64,000 nt of DNA from positions 124,001 to 188,000 of the forward strand of contig NZ_JAKREW010000006.1 of assembly GCF_022347545.1 (NCBI RefSeq), written 5' to 3'. This DNA comes from Terribium retamae (GTDB lineage Bacteria > Pseudomonadota > Alphaproteobacteria > Rhizobiales > Rhizobiaceae). The notes beneath the pieces were generated by a model. That model did no database searches. It was given only the letters and a program-made list of their open reading frames with translations, and was not told the origin of the DNA. A program made the position numbers and the translations under genes. How positions within the stretch are numbered: position 1 is the first letter of the stretch; the number at the start of each line of letters is the position of its first letter. Shown piece by piece: positions 53,019-63,983 of this stretch.

Positions 53019-53645
53019 TCAGCGATGCTGCAACGCCAGGCGCACGCCAAGCGCACAATAGATGGCGCCGACGACCTTGCCCTGCCATTTCAGGATTGTC
53101 GGATTGCGGCGCAGCAGATTGCCGAGCGCGCCTGCGCCGAACGCAAAAACCAGCGTACTCACCAGTCCCAACACGACAAAGATGGCACCGAGACTCAGCA
53201 GTTGGAGAGGAACCGGCCCATTCTCCGGCCGCACAAACTGGGGAAGGAAGGCCAGGAAGAACAGCGCGGTCTTCGGGTTGAGGACTTCCGCCAGGATCGC
53301 TTGGTGAAAAGCCTTGCCGGCGCTGATCGGCAACGTGTTTGCGGCCAGCTCTGTCGGAGCCTTTGCCAGTATGGTACGGATGCCGAGATAGATGAGGTAG
53401 CCGGCCCCGAGATATTTGACGACGCTGAAGAGCATGGCCGACGCGGCAATGATGGCCGATATGCCTGCGATCGCCAGCACGGTGTGGACCATGTCACCCG
53501 CGGCGATACCGACGCCGGTAGCCACGCCCACTCTCGTGCCCGAACTGGTCGAGCGCGCAATGGTCAGAAGCGTCGCCGGCCCAGGTATGAAGACAAAGCC
53601 GAACACGATCGCGACATAAGAAATGAGCGTGGCCAGATCAATCAT
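53019..53645 (-). CDS. LysE family amino acid exporter
   Basis: A 208-residue six-helix protein of the LysE/RhtB family: IVFGFVFIPGPATLLTIARS, GVGIAAGDMVHTVLAIAGIS, LGAGYLIYLGIRTILAKAPT, and AEVLNPKTALFFLAFLPQFV, the family's NPK signature. It would export an amino acid or related small molecule. Substrate unknown. ATG 53645; the gene is divergent from icd. Confidence 0.9.
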   Translation of the reverse strand: MIDLATLISYVAIVFGFVFIPGPATLLTIARSTSSGTRVGVATGVGIAAGDMVHTVLAIAGISAIIAASAMLFSVVKYLGAGYLIYLGIRTILAKAPTELAANTLPISAGKAFHQAILAEVLNPKTALFFLAFLPQFVRPENGPVPLQLLSLGAIFVVLGLVSTLVFAFGAGALGNLLRRNPTILKWQGKVVGAIYCALGVRLALQHR

Positions 53646-53777
53646 GTGTGAGCTCCCCGTCGATGACCGCCACAGCATCACTGTTTCGGTTGAAAAGCAA
53701 CGTACCGCCAGCCGGCGTGTGTCTCCGCGGTCAAGCGTCTGATGCCGACTTGCGGGCCAAACATCTGTTCTCAGCGT

Positions 53778-53810
53778 TTGCACCCCTAACCGCGCTTTGA
53801 TATAGGGGCC
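53778..53810 (+). promoter_or_regulatory. icd promoter
   Basis: TTGCAC (53778-53783), 17 bases, then TATAGG (53801-53806) inside TATAGGGGCC, about 65 bases ahead of the icd ATG. The same TATAGGGGCC decamer is found at the purL -10. Confidence 0.65.
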
Positions 53811-53869
53811 GCATCTCTTGGCCGAGCCGTACGCGAGGCCCTTCCCGACCAGCAGCGAGGCTTCTTTCC

Positions 53870-55081
53870 ATGGCGAAGATCAAGGTGGCTAACCCCGTCG
53901 TCGAACTCGACGGCGACGAGATGACCCGCATCATCTGGCAGTTCATCAAGGACAAGCTGATCCACCCCTATCTCGACCTCAACCTGGACTATTACGATCT
54001 CGGCATCGAGCACCGCGACGCGACCAACGACCAGGTCACCATCGACGCCGCCAACGCCATCAACAAATATGGCGTCGGCGTGAAGTGCGCGACCATCACG
54101 CCCGATGAAGCCCGCGTCGAGGAATTCAAGCTCAAGAAGATGTGGAAGAGCCCGAACGGCACCATTCGCAACATCCTGGGCGGCGTCATTTTCCGCGAAC
54201 CGATCATCATGAAGAACGTTCCCCGCCTGGTGCCGGGCTGGACCAAGCCGATCATCGTCGGCCGTCATGCGTTCGGCGACCAGTACAAGGCGACCGATTT
54301 CAGATTCCCAGGCAAAGGGAAGCTTTCGATCAAGTTCGTCGGCGAGGACGGCCAGGTGATCGAGCATGATGTGTTCGATGCACCGGGCGCCGGCGTGGCA
54401 ATGGCCATGTACAATCTCGACGAATCGATCCGCGAATTCGCGCGCGCCTCGATGAATTACGGCCTGCTTCGCGGCTATCCCGTCTATCTCTCGACCAAGA
54501 ACACCATCCTCAAGGCCTATGACGGCCGCTTCAAGGACATCTTCCAGGAAGTCTACGAGAAGGAATTCGAGGCCGCCTTCAAGGAAAAGAAGATCTGGTA
54601 CGAACATCGCCTGATCGACGACATGGTTGCCTCCTCGCTGAAGTGGTCGGGCGGTTATGTCTGGGCCTGTAAGAACTATGACGGCGACGTGCAGTCCGAC
54701 ACCGTTGCACAGGGCTTCGGTTCGCTGGGTCTGATGACCTCCGTGCTGATGACTCCGGACGGCAAGACGGTCGAGGCGGAAGCCGCGCACGGCACCGTCA
54801 CCCGCCACTATCGCCAGCACCAGAAGGGCGAAGAAACCTCAACCAATTCGATCGCCTCGATCTTCGCCTGGACCCGCGGTCTCGCACACCGTGCCAAGCT
54901 GGACGACAATGCCGAACTGAAGCGCTTCGCCGAGACGCTGGAGAAGGTCTGCATCCAGACCGTGGAGAGCGGCCACATGACCAAGGATTTGTCGCTGCTG
55001 ATCGGTCCGGACCAGCCCTGGCTGTCGACCACCGGTTTCCTCGACAAGATCGACGAGAACCTGCAGAAGGCCATGGCCTGA
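53870..55081 (+). CDS. icd: NADP-dependent isocitrate dehydrogenase (eukaryotic type)
   Basis: A 403-residue TCA-cycle enzyme oxidising isocitrate to 2-oxoglutarate with NADPH production. It belongs to the eukaryotic-like clade: [60 protein letters not shown] and [20 protein letters not shown] with the NADP site. It is not phosphorylated by AceK in the manner of the E. coli type. A strong terminator follows. The promoter at 53778-53810 is the likely start. Confidence 0.97.
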   Translation: MAKIKVANPVVELDGDEMTRIIWQFIKDKLIHPYLDLNLDYYDLGIEHRDATNDQVTIDAANAINKYGVGVKCATITPDEARVEEFKLKKMWKSPNGTIRNILGGVIFREPIIMKNVPRLVPGWTKPIIVGRHAFGDQYKATDFRFPGKGKLSIKFVGEDGQVIEHDVFDAPGAGVAMAMYNLDESIREFARASMNYGLLRGYPVYLSTKNTILKAYDGRFKDIFQEVYEKEFEAAFKEKKIWYEHRLIDDMVASSLKWSGGYVWACKNYDGDVQSDTVAQGFGSLGLMTSVLMTPDGKTVEAEAAHGTVTRHYRQHQKGEETSTNSIASIFAWTRGLAHRAKLDDNAELKRFAETLEKVCIQTVESGHMTKDLSLLIGPDQPWLSTTGFLDKIDENLQKAMA

Positions 55082-55102
55082 TCCTGGCGGTTACAGGATT
55101 GG

Positions 55103-55132
55103 AAAAGCCCCGGAGCGATCCGGGGCTTTTTT
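55103..55132 (+). terminator. Rho-independent terminator of icd
   Basis: AAAAGCCCCGG (55103-55113), AGCGAT loop, CCGGGGCTTTT (55120-55130) and further T's. It is 21 bases after the stop. Confidence 0.9.
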
Positions 55133-55516
55133 GTTTGGAAACTGACCCGATCCTCGGCAGGGCGCGAGACGTCAGCCTCTCAGGCCAGCGGCAGATGGAT
55201 GTCGATCAACAGCGCGGCCGGTGCAACGTCGCAGCACCGATGCTTTCCAGGCATCCCGCGCTTCTGGACCGGTGGCACGCGATACAGGCCCGGGAAAGCT
55301 TCACGGCCACGAACCCGACCAGCTAGCCGGGCATCCGGAAGATTTTTTGCCATAGGCTGCCAAAAGGGCAGCGTGTTTTCTTGCCCTCGCCGGTCAAGCG
55401 CCCAAATAGATACAGCGGCTGTTCTCGCCGCCAGCGTCCTTCAGATCTGCAGGTCACTGCCTGAAGCGGACGCCTACCAATCGCTGTCCTTTCAACACAT
55501 TCTAGGAAAGAGACCC
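55133..55516. other. Intergenic stretch, no supported gene
   Basis: About 384 bases between the icd terminator and an aldo/keto reductase. On the minus strand a frame ends at 55180 with a tail reading PAALLIDIHLPLA that is coding-like but has no recognisable domain and no suitable start. It may be a remnant of a lost gene. I see no tRNA, riboswitch or hairpin here that I can support. Confidence 0.4.
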
Positions 55517-56338
55517 ATGAGCCCGACAATCCGTTTCAATGACGGCAAGGCCATCCCGCAACTCGGTTTCGGCGTCTGGCAGGTACCTAACGAAGGCGCC
55601 AATGCTGCTGTGACAGCAGCCATCGAAGCCGGCTACCGCTCGATCGACACCGCCGCCATCTATGGCAACGAACAAGGCGTCGGGGACGCGCTCGCCGCTT
55701 CAAGCGTCTCCGACATCTTCCTAACCACCAAGCTTTGGAATTCGGAGCAAGGTTACGATTCAGCGCTGAAGGCCTTTGATGCCAGTCTCAAGAAACTGCG
55801 TCGCGACAAGATCGATCTCTATCTGATCCATTGGCCGGTGCCGTCACGCGATCGGTATGTCGACAGCTGGAAGGCGCTGATCAGGCTGCGCGAAGACGGT
55901 CGCGTCGCCTCCATCGGCGTCTCCAACTTCCAGATCGCCCATCTTGAGCGGCTGAAAGCAGAGACCGGCGTGGTACCCGCGATCAACCAGGTGGAGCTGC
56001 ACCCACGCTTCCAGCAGAAAGAGCTGCGCGCCTACCACGCCAAGGAGGGTATCGTGACTGAGGCATGGAGTCCTCTCGGCCAAGGCACGCTGCTGCAGGA
56101 TCCGGTGCTTGTCGCGCTGGCGAAAAAGCACAACAAGACCGCCGCCCAGGTAATCCTGCGCTGGCATCTCGACACCGGCAATGTCGTCATCCCGAAGTCG
56201 GTGACACCGTCACGCATTGTCGAGAATTTCCAGGTCTTCGATTTCAAACTGGCGCCGGAAGACATTTCCGAGATCGAGAAATTGGACAGCGCCAAGGGCA
56301 AGATCGGCCCGGATCCGGACACATTCGCGGTCGGGTAG
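55517..56338 (+). CDS. Aldo/keto reductase, DkgA-like
   Basis: A 273-residue reductase with the catalytic Asp and Tyr in SIDTAAIYGNEQGVG, Lys in LTTKLWNSEQGYD and His in LIHWPVPSRD, and the C-terminal NADP-binding VIPKSVTPSRIVENFQVF. The group reduces 2,5-diketo-gluconate, methylglyoxal and other carbonyls. AGGAAAGAGA precedes ATG 55517. It follows the icd terminator by some 385 bases, so it has its own promoter. Confidence 0.93.
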   Translation: MSPTIRFNDGKAIPQLGFGVWQVPNEGANAAVTAAIEAGYRSIDTAAIYGNEQGVGDALAASSVSDIFLTTKLWNSEQGYDSALKAFDASLKKLRRDKIDLYLIHWPVPSRDRYVDSWKALIRLREDGRVASIGVSNFQIAHLERLKAETGVVPAINQVELHPRFQQKELRAYHAKEGIVTEAWSPLGQGTLLQDPVLVALAKKHNKTAAQVILRWHLDTGNVVIPKSVTPSRIVENFQVFDFKLAPEDISEIEKLDSAKGKIGPDPDTFAVG

Positions 56339-56461
56339 CTCAAATTCTGGCGCGTTCCGCCGGAACGCGCCAGCCATTTTCGCGGCTGCCTTCAAGCGGC
56401 GCAGCTTCGTCCAGATTTCGTCCCGGTTCTCCGCATAGTCTTTCCGCCAATCGGGGGAATC

Positions 56462-57439
56462 ATGCGCAAACGAACCGTCGCCTTGTTCGGGGTACTCGTC
56501 GCCGCCGCCGTCATTTGGGCGCTGAACAGCAGTCTGCTTGCCGACAGCACGAAGCGGCAGCCGATGTTGATCGCGCATCGCGGACTCGGACAAACCTTCT
56601 CTCCCGTCGGCATCGGCAACGACACTTGCACGGCCGACCGCATCTATCCGCCAGAGCACCCACATCTCGAAAACACGATCGAAGGTTTCCGAGCGGCATT
56701 TGCAGCCGGTGCAGACATAGTGGAGCTTGACGTCCATCCGACCACCGACGGCGATTTCGCAGTGTTCCATGACTGGACGCTGGATTGCCGTACGAACGGC
56801 AAGGGCGTGACGCGCGAAAAGAGCCTCGAAGAGCTGAAGGCGCTCGATATCGGTTATGGCTATACTGCCGATGGCGGCAAGAGCTTTCCGTTCCGCGGCA
56901 TGGGAATCGGAAAGATGCCGAGCCTTGGCGAGGTGCTCAGCGCATTTCCGGACAAGCGTTTCCTGATCAACATCAAGAGCGATGACATCGCCGAGGGCCG
57001 CCTGCTGGCGAGAAAGATCGGCGCGCTGTCGCCGGAGCAGCAAAAACTCATCATGGTCTATGGCGGCGGAAAGGCGATCGATGCCTACAAGGCCGCCTTG
57101 CCTGACGCAGTCGTGCTGGGAACGGACCGCGTCGTTCCCTGCTTGCTGCGCTATGCCGCGCTCGGCTGGAGCGGCTACGTGCCAGAGGACTGCCGCAAGA
57201 CGCTGTTCATGCTGCCGGCCAACTACGCTCCCTTCGCCTGGGGCTTTCCCAACCGGCTCAGCGAGCGGCTGGAGGCCAACGGTTCGACGCTTGTCATTCT
57301 GGGCGACAATGACGGTTCGAAGTACTCGACCGGCGTCGACGACATCGCGACGTTCAACAAGTTGCCCGCCCGTTTCGACGGCGCGATCTGGACCAACCGC
57401 GTCGACCGGATCGGCCCCGCACTGGCTGCCCCACAATAG
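56462..57439 (+). CDS. Secreted glycerophosphodiester phosphodiesterase
   Basis: A 325-residue protein with a signal peptide or anchor (MRKRTVALFGVLVAAAVIWA) and a GDPD domain: LIAHRGLGQTFSPVG, HPHLENTIEGFRAAFAAGAD, IVELDVHPTTDGDFAVFHDW with the catalytic His pair (His38, His103-type), and RFLINIKSDDIAEG. It would hydrolyse periplasmic glycerophosphodiesters to glycerol-3-phosphate and an alcohol. ATG 56462 has an GGGGGAA upstream. It faces alaS; a short TGCCGG/CCGGCA stem lies between. Confidence 0.9.
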   Translation: MRKRTVALFGVLVAAAVIWALNSSLLADSTKRQPMLIAHRGLGQTFSPVGIGNDTCTADRIYPPEHPHLENTIEGFRAAFAAGADIVELDVHPTTDGDFAVFHDWTLDCRTNGKGVTREKSLEELKALDIGYGYTADGGKSFPFRGMGIGKMPSLGEVLSAFPDKRFLINIKSDDIAEGRLLARKIGALSPEQQKLIMVYGGGKAIDAYKAALPDAVVLGTDRVVPCLLRYAALGWSGYVPEDCRKTLFMLPANYAPFAWGFPNRLSERLEANGSTLVILGDNDGSKYSTGVDDIATFNKLPARFDGAIWTNRVDRIGPALAAPQ

Positions 57440-57507
57440 AAGATGCCGGATGTTTCACCCGGCACCGACAATCACCCAAACTGTCAGTTGGTAGTCCGCT
57501 TTGCGGT

Positions 57508-60168
57508 CTAGGCGGCCAGCGCCGCCTTGACCGCAGCGATGGCGTCATCGGCCTTGGAAGCGTCGGGACCGCCGGCCTGTGCCATATCCGGCCGACCGCC
57601 GCCGCCCTGCCCGCCGAGCGCAGCAGACGCGACGCGCACCAGATCGACGGCGCTGAAGCGACCCGTCAGGTCGTCGGTAACCGCGACAACCACGCTCGCC
57701 TTGCCTTCGGCTTCGCCAACCAGCACGACGACACCGGAACCCAGCGCTTTCTTGCCTTCATCGGCGAGCGGCTTCAGGTCCTTCGGCGATACACCGCTGA
57801 CCGACTTGCCGAGGAAACCGACGCCTGCAACGGTCTCAGTGGCATTTTCAGCTGCACCGGCGGAACCGCCACCCATGGCGAGCTTCTTGCGCGCGTCGGT
57901 CAGGTCACGCTCGAGCTTCTTGCGTTCCTCCAGCAGCGTTTCCACCCGCGCGAGCACATCAGCCGGCGCAATCTTCAATGCAGCCGCGACCGCCTTGAGA
58001 CGCCGGTCCTGTTCGTCGAGGTGGCGACGTGCCGCTTCGCCGGTCAGCGCCTCGATACGGCGAACACCGGCTGCCACCGGACTATCGGAGATAATGCGCA
58101 CCAGGCCGATGTCACCGGTCGCCTTCACGTGGGTACCGCCGCAAAGCTCGATCGAATACGGCCGGTTCGCTTTCTCGCCATGCAGTGCCGTGCCCATCGA
58201 CACGACACGCACCTCGTCGCCGTACTTCTCGCCGAACAGCGCCATCGCACCTTCGGCGCGCGCATCATCGACCGACATCAGCCGAGTCGTCACCGGGCTG
58301 TTCTGGACGACGATCTCGTTGGCCATGCGCTCGACCTCTTCCAGTTCTTCCGGCGAAATCGGCTTGTTATGCGAGATGTCGAAGCGCAGGCGGTCCGGTG
58401 CCACCAAGGAACCTTTCTGGGCAACATGCGTGCCCAGCACTTCGCGGAGCGCCTCATGGATGAGATGCGTTGCGGAGTGGTTGGAGCGCAGCCGTCCACG
58501 GCGTGCATGGTCGACCTCGAGCTCGACGGCCGCCCCAGTTTTCAGGGACCCCTTGATCACCTTGCCCTGGTGCACGAAGAGACCATCTGCCTTCTTCAGC
58601 GTGTCGGTAACTTCAATTCGGAAGCCTTCGCCAGTGATCGTCCCGGTATCGCCCATCTGACCGCCGGACTCGCCGTAGAACGGCGTCTGGTTGACGATGA
58701 TCGCGACGCTGTCGCCTTCCTTGGCGTCGTCGACGACCTTGCCGTCGCGCAGGATCGCGGTGACGATGCCTTCGGCCTTTTCGGTCTCGTAGCCGAGGAA
58801 CTCGGTCGCGCCGGTCTTGTCGCGCACAGAAAACCACACCGTCTCGGTTGCCGCCTCACCAGAACCGGCCCAGCTGGCACGCGCCTCGGCCTTCTGCCGT
58901 TCCATCGCATCGGTGAAACCGGCGAGGTCGACGGAGATACTGCGCTGGCGCAGCGCATCCTGCGTGAGGTCCAGCGGGAAGCCGTAGGTATCGTAAAGCT
59001 TGAAGGCGGTCTCACCGTCCAGCATGTCGCCGGCACCGAGCTTGTCGGTGGCATCGGCGAGCAGGCCAAGGCCGCGCACCAGCGTCTTGCGGAAACGTGT
59101 TTCTTCCAGCTTCAGCGTTTCGGTGAGCAAGGCTTCGCTGCGGACGAGCTCCGGATAGGCCTGGCCCATTTCGCGCACCAGCGCCGGCACCAGCTTCCAC
59201 ATCAACGGCTCATTGGCACCCAGCAACTGCGCGTGGCGCATAGCGCGACGCATGATGCGGCGCAGAACATAACCGCGACCTTCGTTAGAAGGCAGAACGC
59301 CATCGGCCACCAGGAAGGACGAGGAACGCAAATGGTCGGCGATCACACGGTAGGAAGCGACATTCTCGGTGTTCGGGCCATGGCCGAGCGCAGAGGAAGC
59401 CGCGTCGATCAAATGCCGGAACAGATCGGTCTCGAAAACGCTTTCCACGCCTTGCAAGATGGAGGCCATGCGCTCCAGACCCATGCCGGTATCGATCGAC
59501 GGCCGCGGCAGGTCGATGCGCTCGTCCTTGGTGACCTGCTCATACTGCATGAAGACCAGGTTCCAGAACTCCAGGAAGCGATCACCATCCTCTTCCGGGC
59601 TGCCGGGAGGGCCGCCCCAGATGTGCTCGCCCCGATCGATGAAGATCTCCGAACATGGACCGCACGGACCGGTGTCGCCCATCGCCCAGAAATTATCCGA
59701 GGTCGCGATGCGGATGATGCGGTCATCCGAGAAGCCCGCAATCTTCTTCCAGTAGCCGGCAGCCTCTTCGTCGGTGTGATAGACGGTGACGAGCAGCTTG
59801 TCCTTTTTCAGCCCGAAGTCCTTGGTGATCAGGTTCCAGGCGAGCTCGATCGCACGCTCCTTGAAATAATCGCCGAACGAGAAGTTGCCGAGCATCTCGA
59901 AGAAGGTGAGATGGCGGGCGGTATAGCCGACATTGTCGAGATCGTTGTGCTTGCCGCCAGCGCGTACGCTCTTCTGCGCGGTCGCGGCGCGCGAATAGGC
60001 GCGCTTTTCCAAACCGGTGAAGACGTTCTTGAACTGCACCATGCCGGCATTGGTGAACATCAATGTCGGATCGTTGCGCGGCACCAGCGGGCTGGAGGCG
60101 ACGATCTCGTGGCCTTCCTTGCGGAAATAGTCGAGAAAGGTCGACCGGATATCGTTCACGCCACTCAT
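57508..60168 (-). CDS. alaS: Alanyl-tRNA synthetase
   Basis: An 886-residue class II synthetase. Order of parts: catalytic core ([30 protein letters not shown]), tRNA-binding middle, editing domain with [20 protein letters not shown] and the zinc Cys-His pair in [14 protein letters not shown], and a C-terminal glycine-rich dimerisation region ([16 protein letters not shown]). ATG 60168 is the conserved start [12 protein letters not shown]; an in-frame ATG at 60201 lies 33 bases upstream. It is downstream of recA on the same strand. Confidence 0.98.
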   Translation of the reverse strand: MSGVNDIRSTFLDYFRKEGHEIVASSPLVPRNDPTLMFTNAGMVQFKNVFTGLEKRAYSRAATAQKSVRAGGKHNDLDNVGYTARHLTFFEMLGNFSFGDYFKERAIELAWNLITKDFGLKKDKLLVTVYHTDEEAAGYWKKIAGFSDDRIIRIATSDNFWAMGDTGPCGPCSEIFIDRGEHIWGGPPGSPEEDGDRFLEFWNLVFMQYEQVTKDERIDLPRPSIDTGMGLERMASILQGVESVFETDLFRHLIDAASSALGHGPNTENVASYRVIADHLRSSSFLVADGVLPSNEGRGYVLRRIMRRAMRHAQLLGANEPLMWKLVPALVREMGQAYPELVRSEALLTETLKLEETRFRKTLVRGLGLLADATDKLGAGDMLDGETAFKLYDTYGFPLDLTQDALRQRSISVDLAGFTDAMERQKAEARASWAGSGEAATETVWFSVRDKTGATEFLGYETEKAEGIVTAILRDGKVVDDAKEGDSVAIIVNQTPFYGESGGQMGDTGTITGEGFRIEVTDTLKKADGLFVHQGKVIKGSLKTGAAVELEVDHARRGRLRSNHSATHLIHEALREVLGTHVAQKGSLVAPDRLRFDISHNKPISPEELEEVERMANEIVVQNSPVTTRLMSVDDARAEGAMALFGEKYGDEVRVVSMGTALHGEKANRPYSIELCGGTHVKATGDIGLVRIISDSPVAAGVRRIEALTGEAARRHLDEQDRRLKAVAAALKIAPADVLARVETLLEERKKLERDLTDARKKLAMGGGSAGAAENATETVAGVGFLGKSVSGVSPKDLKPLADEGKKALGSGVVVLVGEAEGKASVVVAVTDDLTGRFSAVDLVRVASAALGGQGGGGRPDMAQAGGPDASKADDAIAAVKAALAA

Positions 60169-60301
60169 CGAAACTGCCTTTATGGTGAAGCCGCCAGCCA
60201 AGCCGGCGGTGATGGACTAGGCCTTTTAGCGACAGCCTTCCAGCCTGTCCAGAAACAGGAAAGACCTGCCCGGCGGAGACCGGAGCTACCGCCCAAACGC
60301 A

Positions 60302-60326
60302 AACCGCCGGCACAAGGCCGGCGGTT
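60302..60326 (-). terminator. Hairpin downstream of recA
   Basis: AACCGCCGGC (60302-60311) and GCCGGCGGTT (60317-60326), five-base loop, located 43 bases after the recA stop. On the minus strand TGCGTTTGG follows, so the U-tract is poor. Confidence 0.6.
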
Positions 60327-60368
60327 GAACAACATCGTCAGGCGACAGGCTTCAGAGCGCCCCGTGGC

Positions 60369-61457
<1,089 letters not shown>

Positions 61458-61516
61458 GATACATCACCCCTTGGTCGTCAATGAAGGCCGGACAGTCCGG
61501 GATCCCTTGTGAATAT

Positions 61517-61531
61517 GTACCCTTTTTGTTC
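61517..61531 (-). promoter_or_regulatory. Putative LexA (SOS) box near recA
   Basis: GTAC-N7-GTTC on the plus strand, differing at one base from the alphaproteobacterial LexA consensus GTTC-N7-GTTC. It lies 60 bases upstream of the recA ATG. Confidence 0.65.
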
Positions 61532-61582
61532 TGTTTTGGCAAGCCGCACCAAATATTTGAAAAATATGATAAATCTGCATTT

Positions 61583-61597
61583 GTTCTTTTTTTGTTT
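61583..61597. promoter_or_regulatory. Second SOS-box-like element
   Basis: GTTC-N7-GTTT, again one base off the LexA consensus, 126 bases upstream of recA and 124 bases upstream of the divergent kinase. Its T-rich context makes chance occurrence more likely than for the box at 61517. Confidence 0.4.
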
Positions 61598-61720
61598 TGT
61601 CAGGAGCATCCGAAAAACATTCTTACCGGCGCACGTCACATTGGCGCGAGGCGGACGGCGCCGATTCGGTACTGACCTGCTGGCCAGCCATTGCGGGACC
61701 ACCCGTGCAGCGGTGCATGC

Positions 61721-62665
61721 ATGAGCCCCACGCCGAAGCTTTTCGCCGCCGGCGGCGCGCATATCGACCGGCGCGGACAGGTCAGCGGCCTCTATGTGCC
61801 GGCAGCGTCCAACCCGGGCACGATGCGTGAGGATGTCGGCGGCGGTGTCTTCAATGCATTGCGTACGGTCGTGCGACGCGGGGTTTCCGCTTCGCTGATG
61901 TCGGTGCGGGGCGGCGACACGGCGGGAGAGACAGTTGCCCGGGCGGTCGCGCAGGCGGGCATCAAAGACCTCTCTGTGACCTTCCTTGACCGTGCCACGC
62001 CGAGCTACACGGCGATCCTCGACAATGAGGGCGAGCTCGTGGTGGGCTTTGCCGATATGGGGCTCTACGACCTCGCCTTTCCAAAGCAGATGCGACGCGC
62101 CAACATCCGTGGCGCAGTCGAGATGGCGGATGCCGTGCTGTGCGATGCGAACCTGCCAACCGCAGCGCTCGAACGGCTGGTGGCACTGGCTGGAGTTCGG
62201 CCGCTCTTTGTGATCGCCATTTCTCCGGCGAAAGTGGTGCGTCTCGCCTCGTTGTTCGAGCGGCCGACGCTGGTATTCATGAACCGTCGCGAAGCTGCCG
62301 CGCTGACCGGCCTCTCGCGCGAAGCGCCAGAAAGCGAACTGGTGGCAGGCCTGCGAGGCATCGGCATGCGCGGCGGCGTGGTGACCGCGGGGGACCGCCC
62401 AGCCCTCGGCTTCGACAAGGACGGCGCCTTTTCGATCACCCCGCCTCCGCCCGGGGCCGTGGTCGACGTGACCGGCGCGGGCGATGCGTTGGCGGGAGCC
62501 ACCATCGCAGCACTGCTGCGCGGCCTGCCGCTGCGCATCGCGTTGCGTGAAGGTGTTGCCGCAGCAAGGCTCGCCATCGAAAGCCCGCTGGCGGTGCCCG
62601 ACTTCACCCAGGCATCCTTTGCCGCAGCCCTGGCCCTTGTGCCGGAGGCGCGGGAAGTGGCATGA
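61721..62665 (+). CDS. PfkB family kinase, probable pseudouridine kinase
   Basis: A 314-residue ribokinase-fold kinase: FAAGGAHIDRRGQVSG at the N terminus, DVGGGVFNALRTVVRRGVSA, and the PfkB signature DVTGAGDALAGATIAALLRG with the catalytic Asp. The following gene is psuG, and kinase plus PsuG form the pseudouridine salvage pathway, so it probably phosphorylates pseudouridine. ATG 61721. It is divergent from recA. Confidence 0.86.
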   Translation: MSPTPKLFAAGGAHIDRRGQVSGLYVPAASNPGTMREDVGGGVFNALRTVVRRGVSASLMSVRGGDTAGETVARAVAQAGIKDLSVTFLDRATPSYTAILDNEGELVVGFADMGLYDLAFPKQMRRANIRGAVEMADAVLCDANLPTAALERLVALAGVRPLFVIAISPAKVVRLASLFERPTLVFMNRREAAALTGLSREAPESELVAGLRGIGMRGGVVTAGDRPALGFDKDGAFSITPPPPGAVVDVTGAGDALAGATIAALLRGLPLRIALREGVAAARLAIESPLAVPDFTQASFAAALALVPEAREVA

Positions 62666-62729
62666 GGACGGCTCAATCAGACTGTCGAGCGGCGCCCCGC
62701 GAGGGCAGACGCCGCGACCGGAGACCAAG

Positions 62730-63647
62730 ATGATGCTCGAAACCGCCCGCCCCTATATCGACATCCACGCCCCAGTGGCCGAGGCATTGGCCGCGGGTCG
62801 CCCGGTGGTGGCGCTGGAATCGACCATCATCACCCACGGCATGCCTTACCCAGACAATGGCGCGATGGCGGCCAATGTCGAAAAGATCATTTCGGATGAA
62901 GGCGCGGTGCCGGCGACGATTGCGGTCGTCAACGGTCGCATCAAGATCGGCTTGTCCGACGGCGAACGGGAATCGCTCGCCATGACCGACGACGCCATGA
63001 AGCTATCGCGCGCCGACTTTGCCTTTGCCGTCGCCGAAGGTCGTACCGGCGGCACCACGGTGGCGGCCACCATGATCGCGGCGCATATGGCCGGCATCAA
63101 GGTATTCGCCACCGGTGGTATCGGCGGCGTGCACAAGGGCGCTGAGAAGAGCTTCGACATTTCCGCCGACCTCGACGAATTGGCGCGCACGCCGGTCATC
63201 GTTGTGTCGGCCGGTGCCAAGGCCATCCTCGACATTGAAAAGACGCTGGAAGTTCTGGAAACGCGCGGCGTGCCGGTGATCGGCCATGGCTGCGAGACGA
63301 TGCCGGCCTTCTGGTCGCGTCAATCGCCCTTCCGGGCACCGCTGACGCTGGATGCACCCGAAAAGATCGCCAAACTGTTCAAGACGCGCCAAGCGCTTGG
63401 TGTCGACGGCGGCATGCTGGTGGCCAATCCGGTTCCGGAGACCGACGAAATCCCTGCCGCGGAGATGGCAGGCTATATCGAGGCAGCGCAGAAAGCGGCG
63501 GAAGCGCAGAACGTAACCGGCAAAGCGGTGACGCCGTTCCTGCTCGGCAAGATCCTCGAGATCACCAACGGCCGCAGTCTGAAGACCAACATCGCCCTGG
63601 TGGAAAACAATGCCCGCGTTGCGGCAAGGGTCGCCAAGGCACTGTAA
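62730..63647 (+). CDS. psuG: Pseudouridine-5'-phosphate glycosidase
   Basis: A 305-residue enzyme that splits pseudouridine 5'-phosphate into ribose 5-phosphate and uracil. Family blocks are complete: VVALESTIITHGMPYPDNGA with the catalytic Glu, GRTGGTTVAATMIAAHMAGI, and VFATGGIGGVHKGAEKSFDI with the metal-site Asp and Lys. It follows the PfkB kinase by 64 bases. ATG 62730 or 62733 are both possible. It converges with the TfoX-like gene. Confidence 0.96.
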   Translation: MMLETARPYIDIHAPVAEALAAGRPVVALESTIITHGMPYPDNGAMAANVEKIISDEGAVPATIAVVNGRIKIGLSDGERESLAMTDDAMKLSRADFAFAVAEGRTGGTTVAATMIAAHMAGIKVFATGGIGGVHKGAEKSFDISADLDELARTPVIVVSAGAKAILDIEKTLEVLETRGVPVIGHGCETMPAFWSRQSPFRAPLTLDAPEKIAKLFKTRQALGVDGGMLVANPVPETDEIPAAEMAGYIEAAQKAAEAQNVTGKAVTPFLLGKILEITNGRSLKTNIALVENNARVAARVAKAL

Positions 63648-63659
63648 GCGACCGGACAG

Positions 63660-63983
63660 TTATTTTCCGGAGCGCAGACCAGCCTCATAAGACTTCTTCG
63701 CCCAGATGGCCATTTCATCGGGATCGTCTGCGGCTCCATCCGGCAATGTCCAGTAAGGCATAGCAACCTGCTTGCCATGGTGCGAGCCAATATAGGTCCA
63801 TTGCGTGCAGCCGGCTGCGTCGAACTCGCGGGCAAGTTCGGCATCCCCCTTCAGCATCAGCTCGCCGCGCAGTTCGATGGCGACGATCACGCCATCGAAA
63901 TAGATGCCCTTGCCGCCAAACAGGCGGCGGATGCTGACAGGGCCGAGGCCCGCGAAAAGGTCTGTGATCGCGTCATTGTCCAT
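63660..63983 (-). CDS. TfoX N-terminal domain protein
   Basis: A 107-residue protein matching only the N-terminal domain of TfoX/Sxy: AITDLFAGLGPVSIRRLFGG and GIYFDGVIVAIELRGELMLK, with MPYWTLPDGAADDPDEMAIW. TfoX activates competence genes in Gammaproteobacteria; single-domain forms in alphaproteobacteria have no proven role. ATG 63983 gives the usual start MDNDAI; the frame also has ATG 63998 near the window edge, so the true start could lie upstream. Confidence 0.85.
   Translation of the reverse strand: MDNDAITDLFAGLGPVSIRRLFGGKGIYFDGVIVAIELRGELMLKGDAELAREFDAAGCTQWTYIGSHHGKQVAMPYWTLPDGAADDPDEMAIWAKKSYEAGLRSGK

Noticed and set aside
55133..55516. Possible gene remnant on the minus strand
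   Set aside because: The coding-like tail has no start codon in place and no domain I can name; it is only noted as an intergenic stretch.
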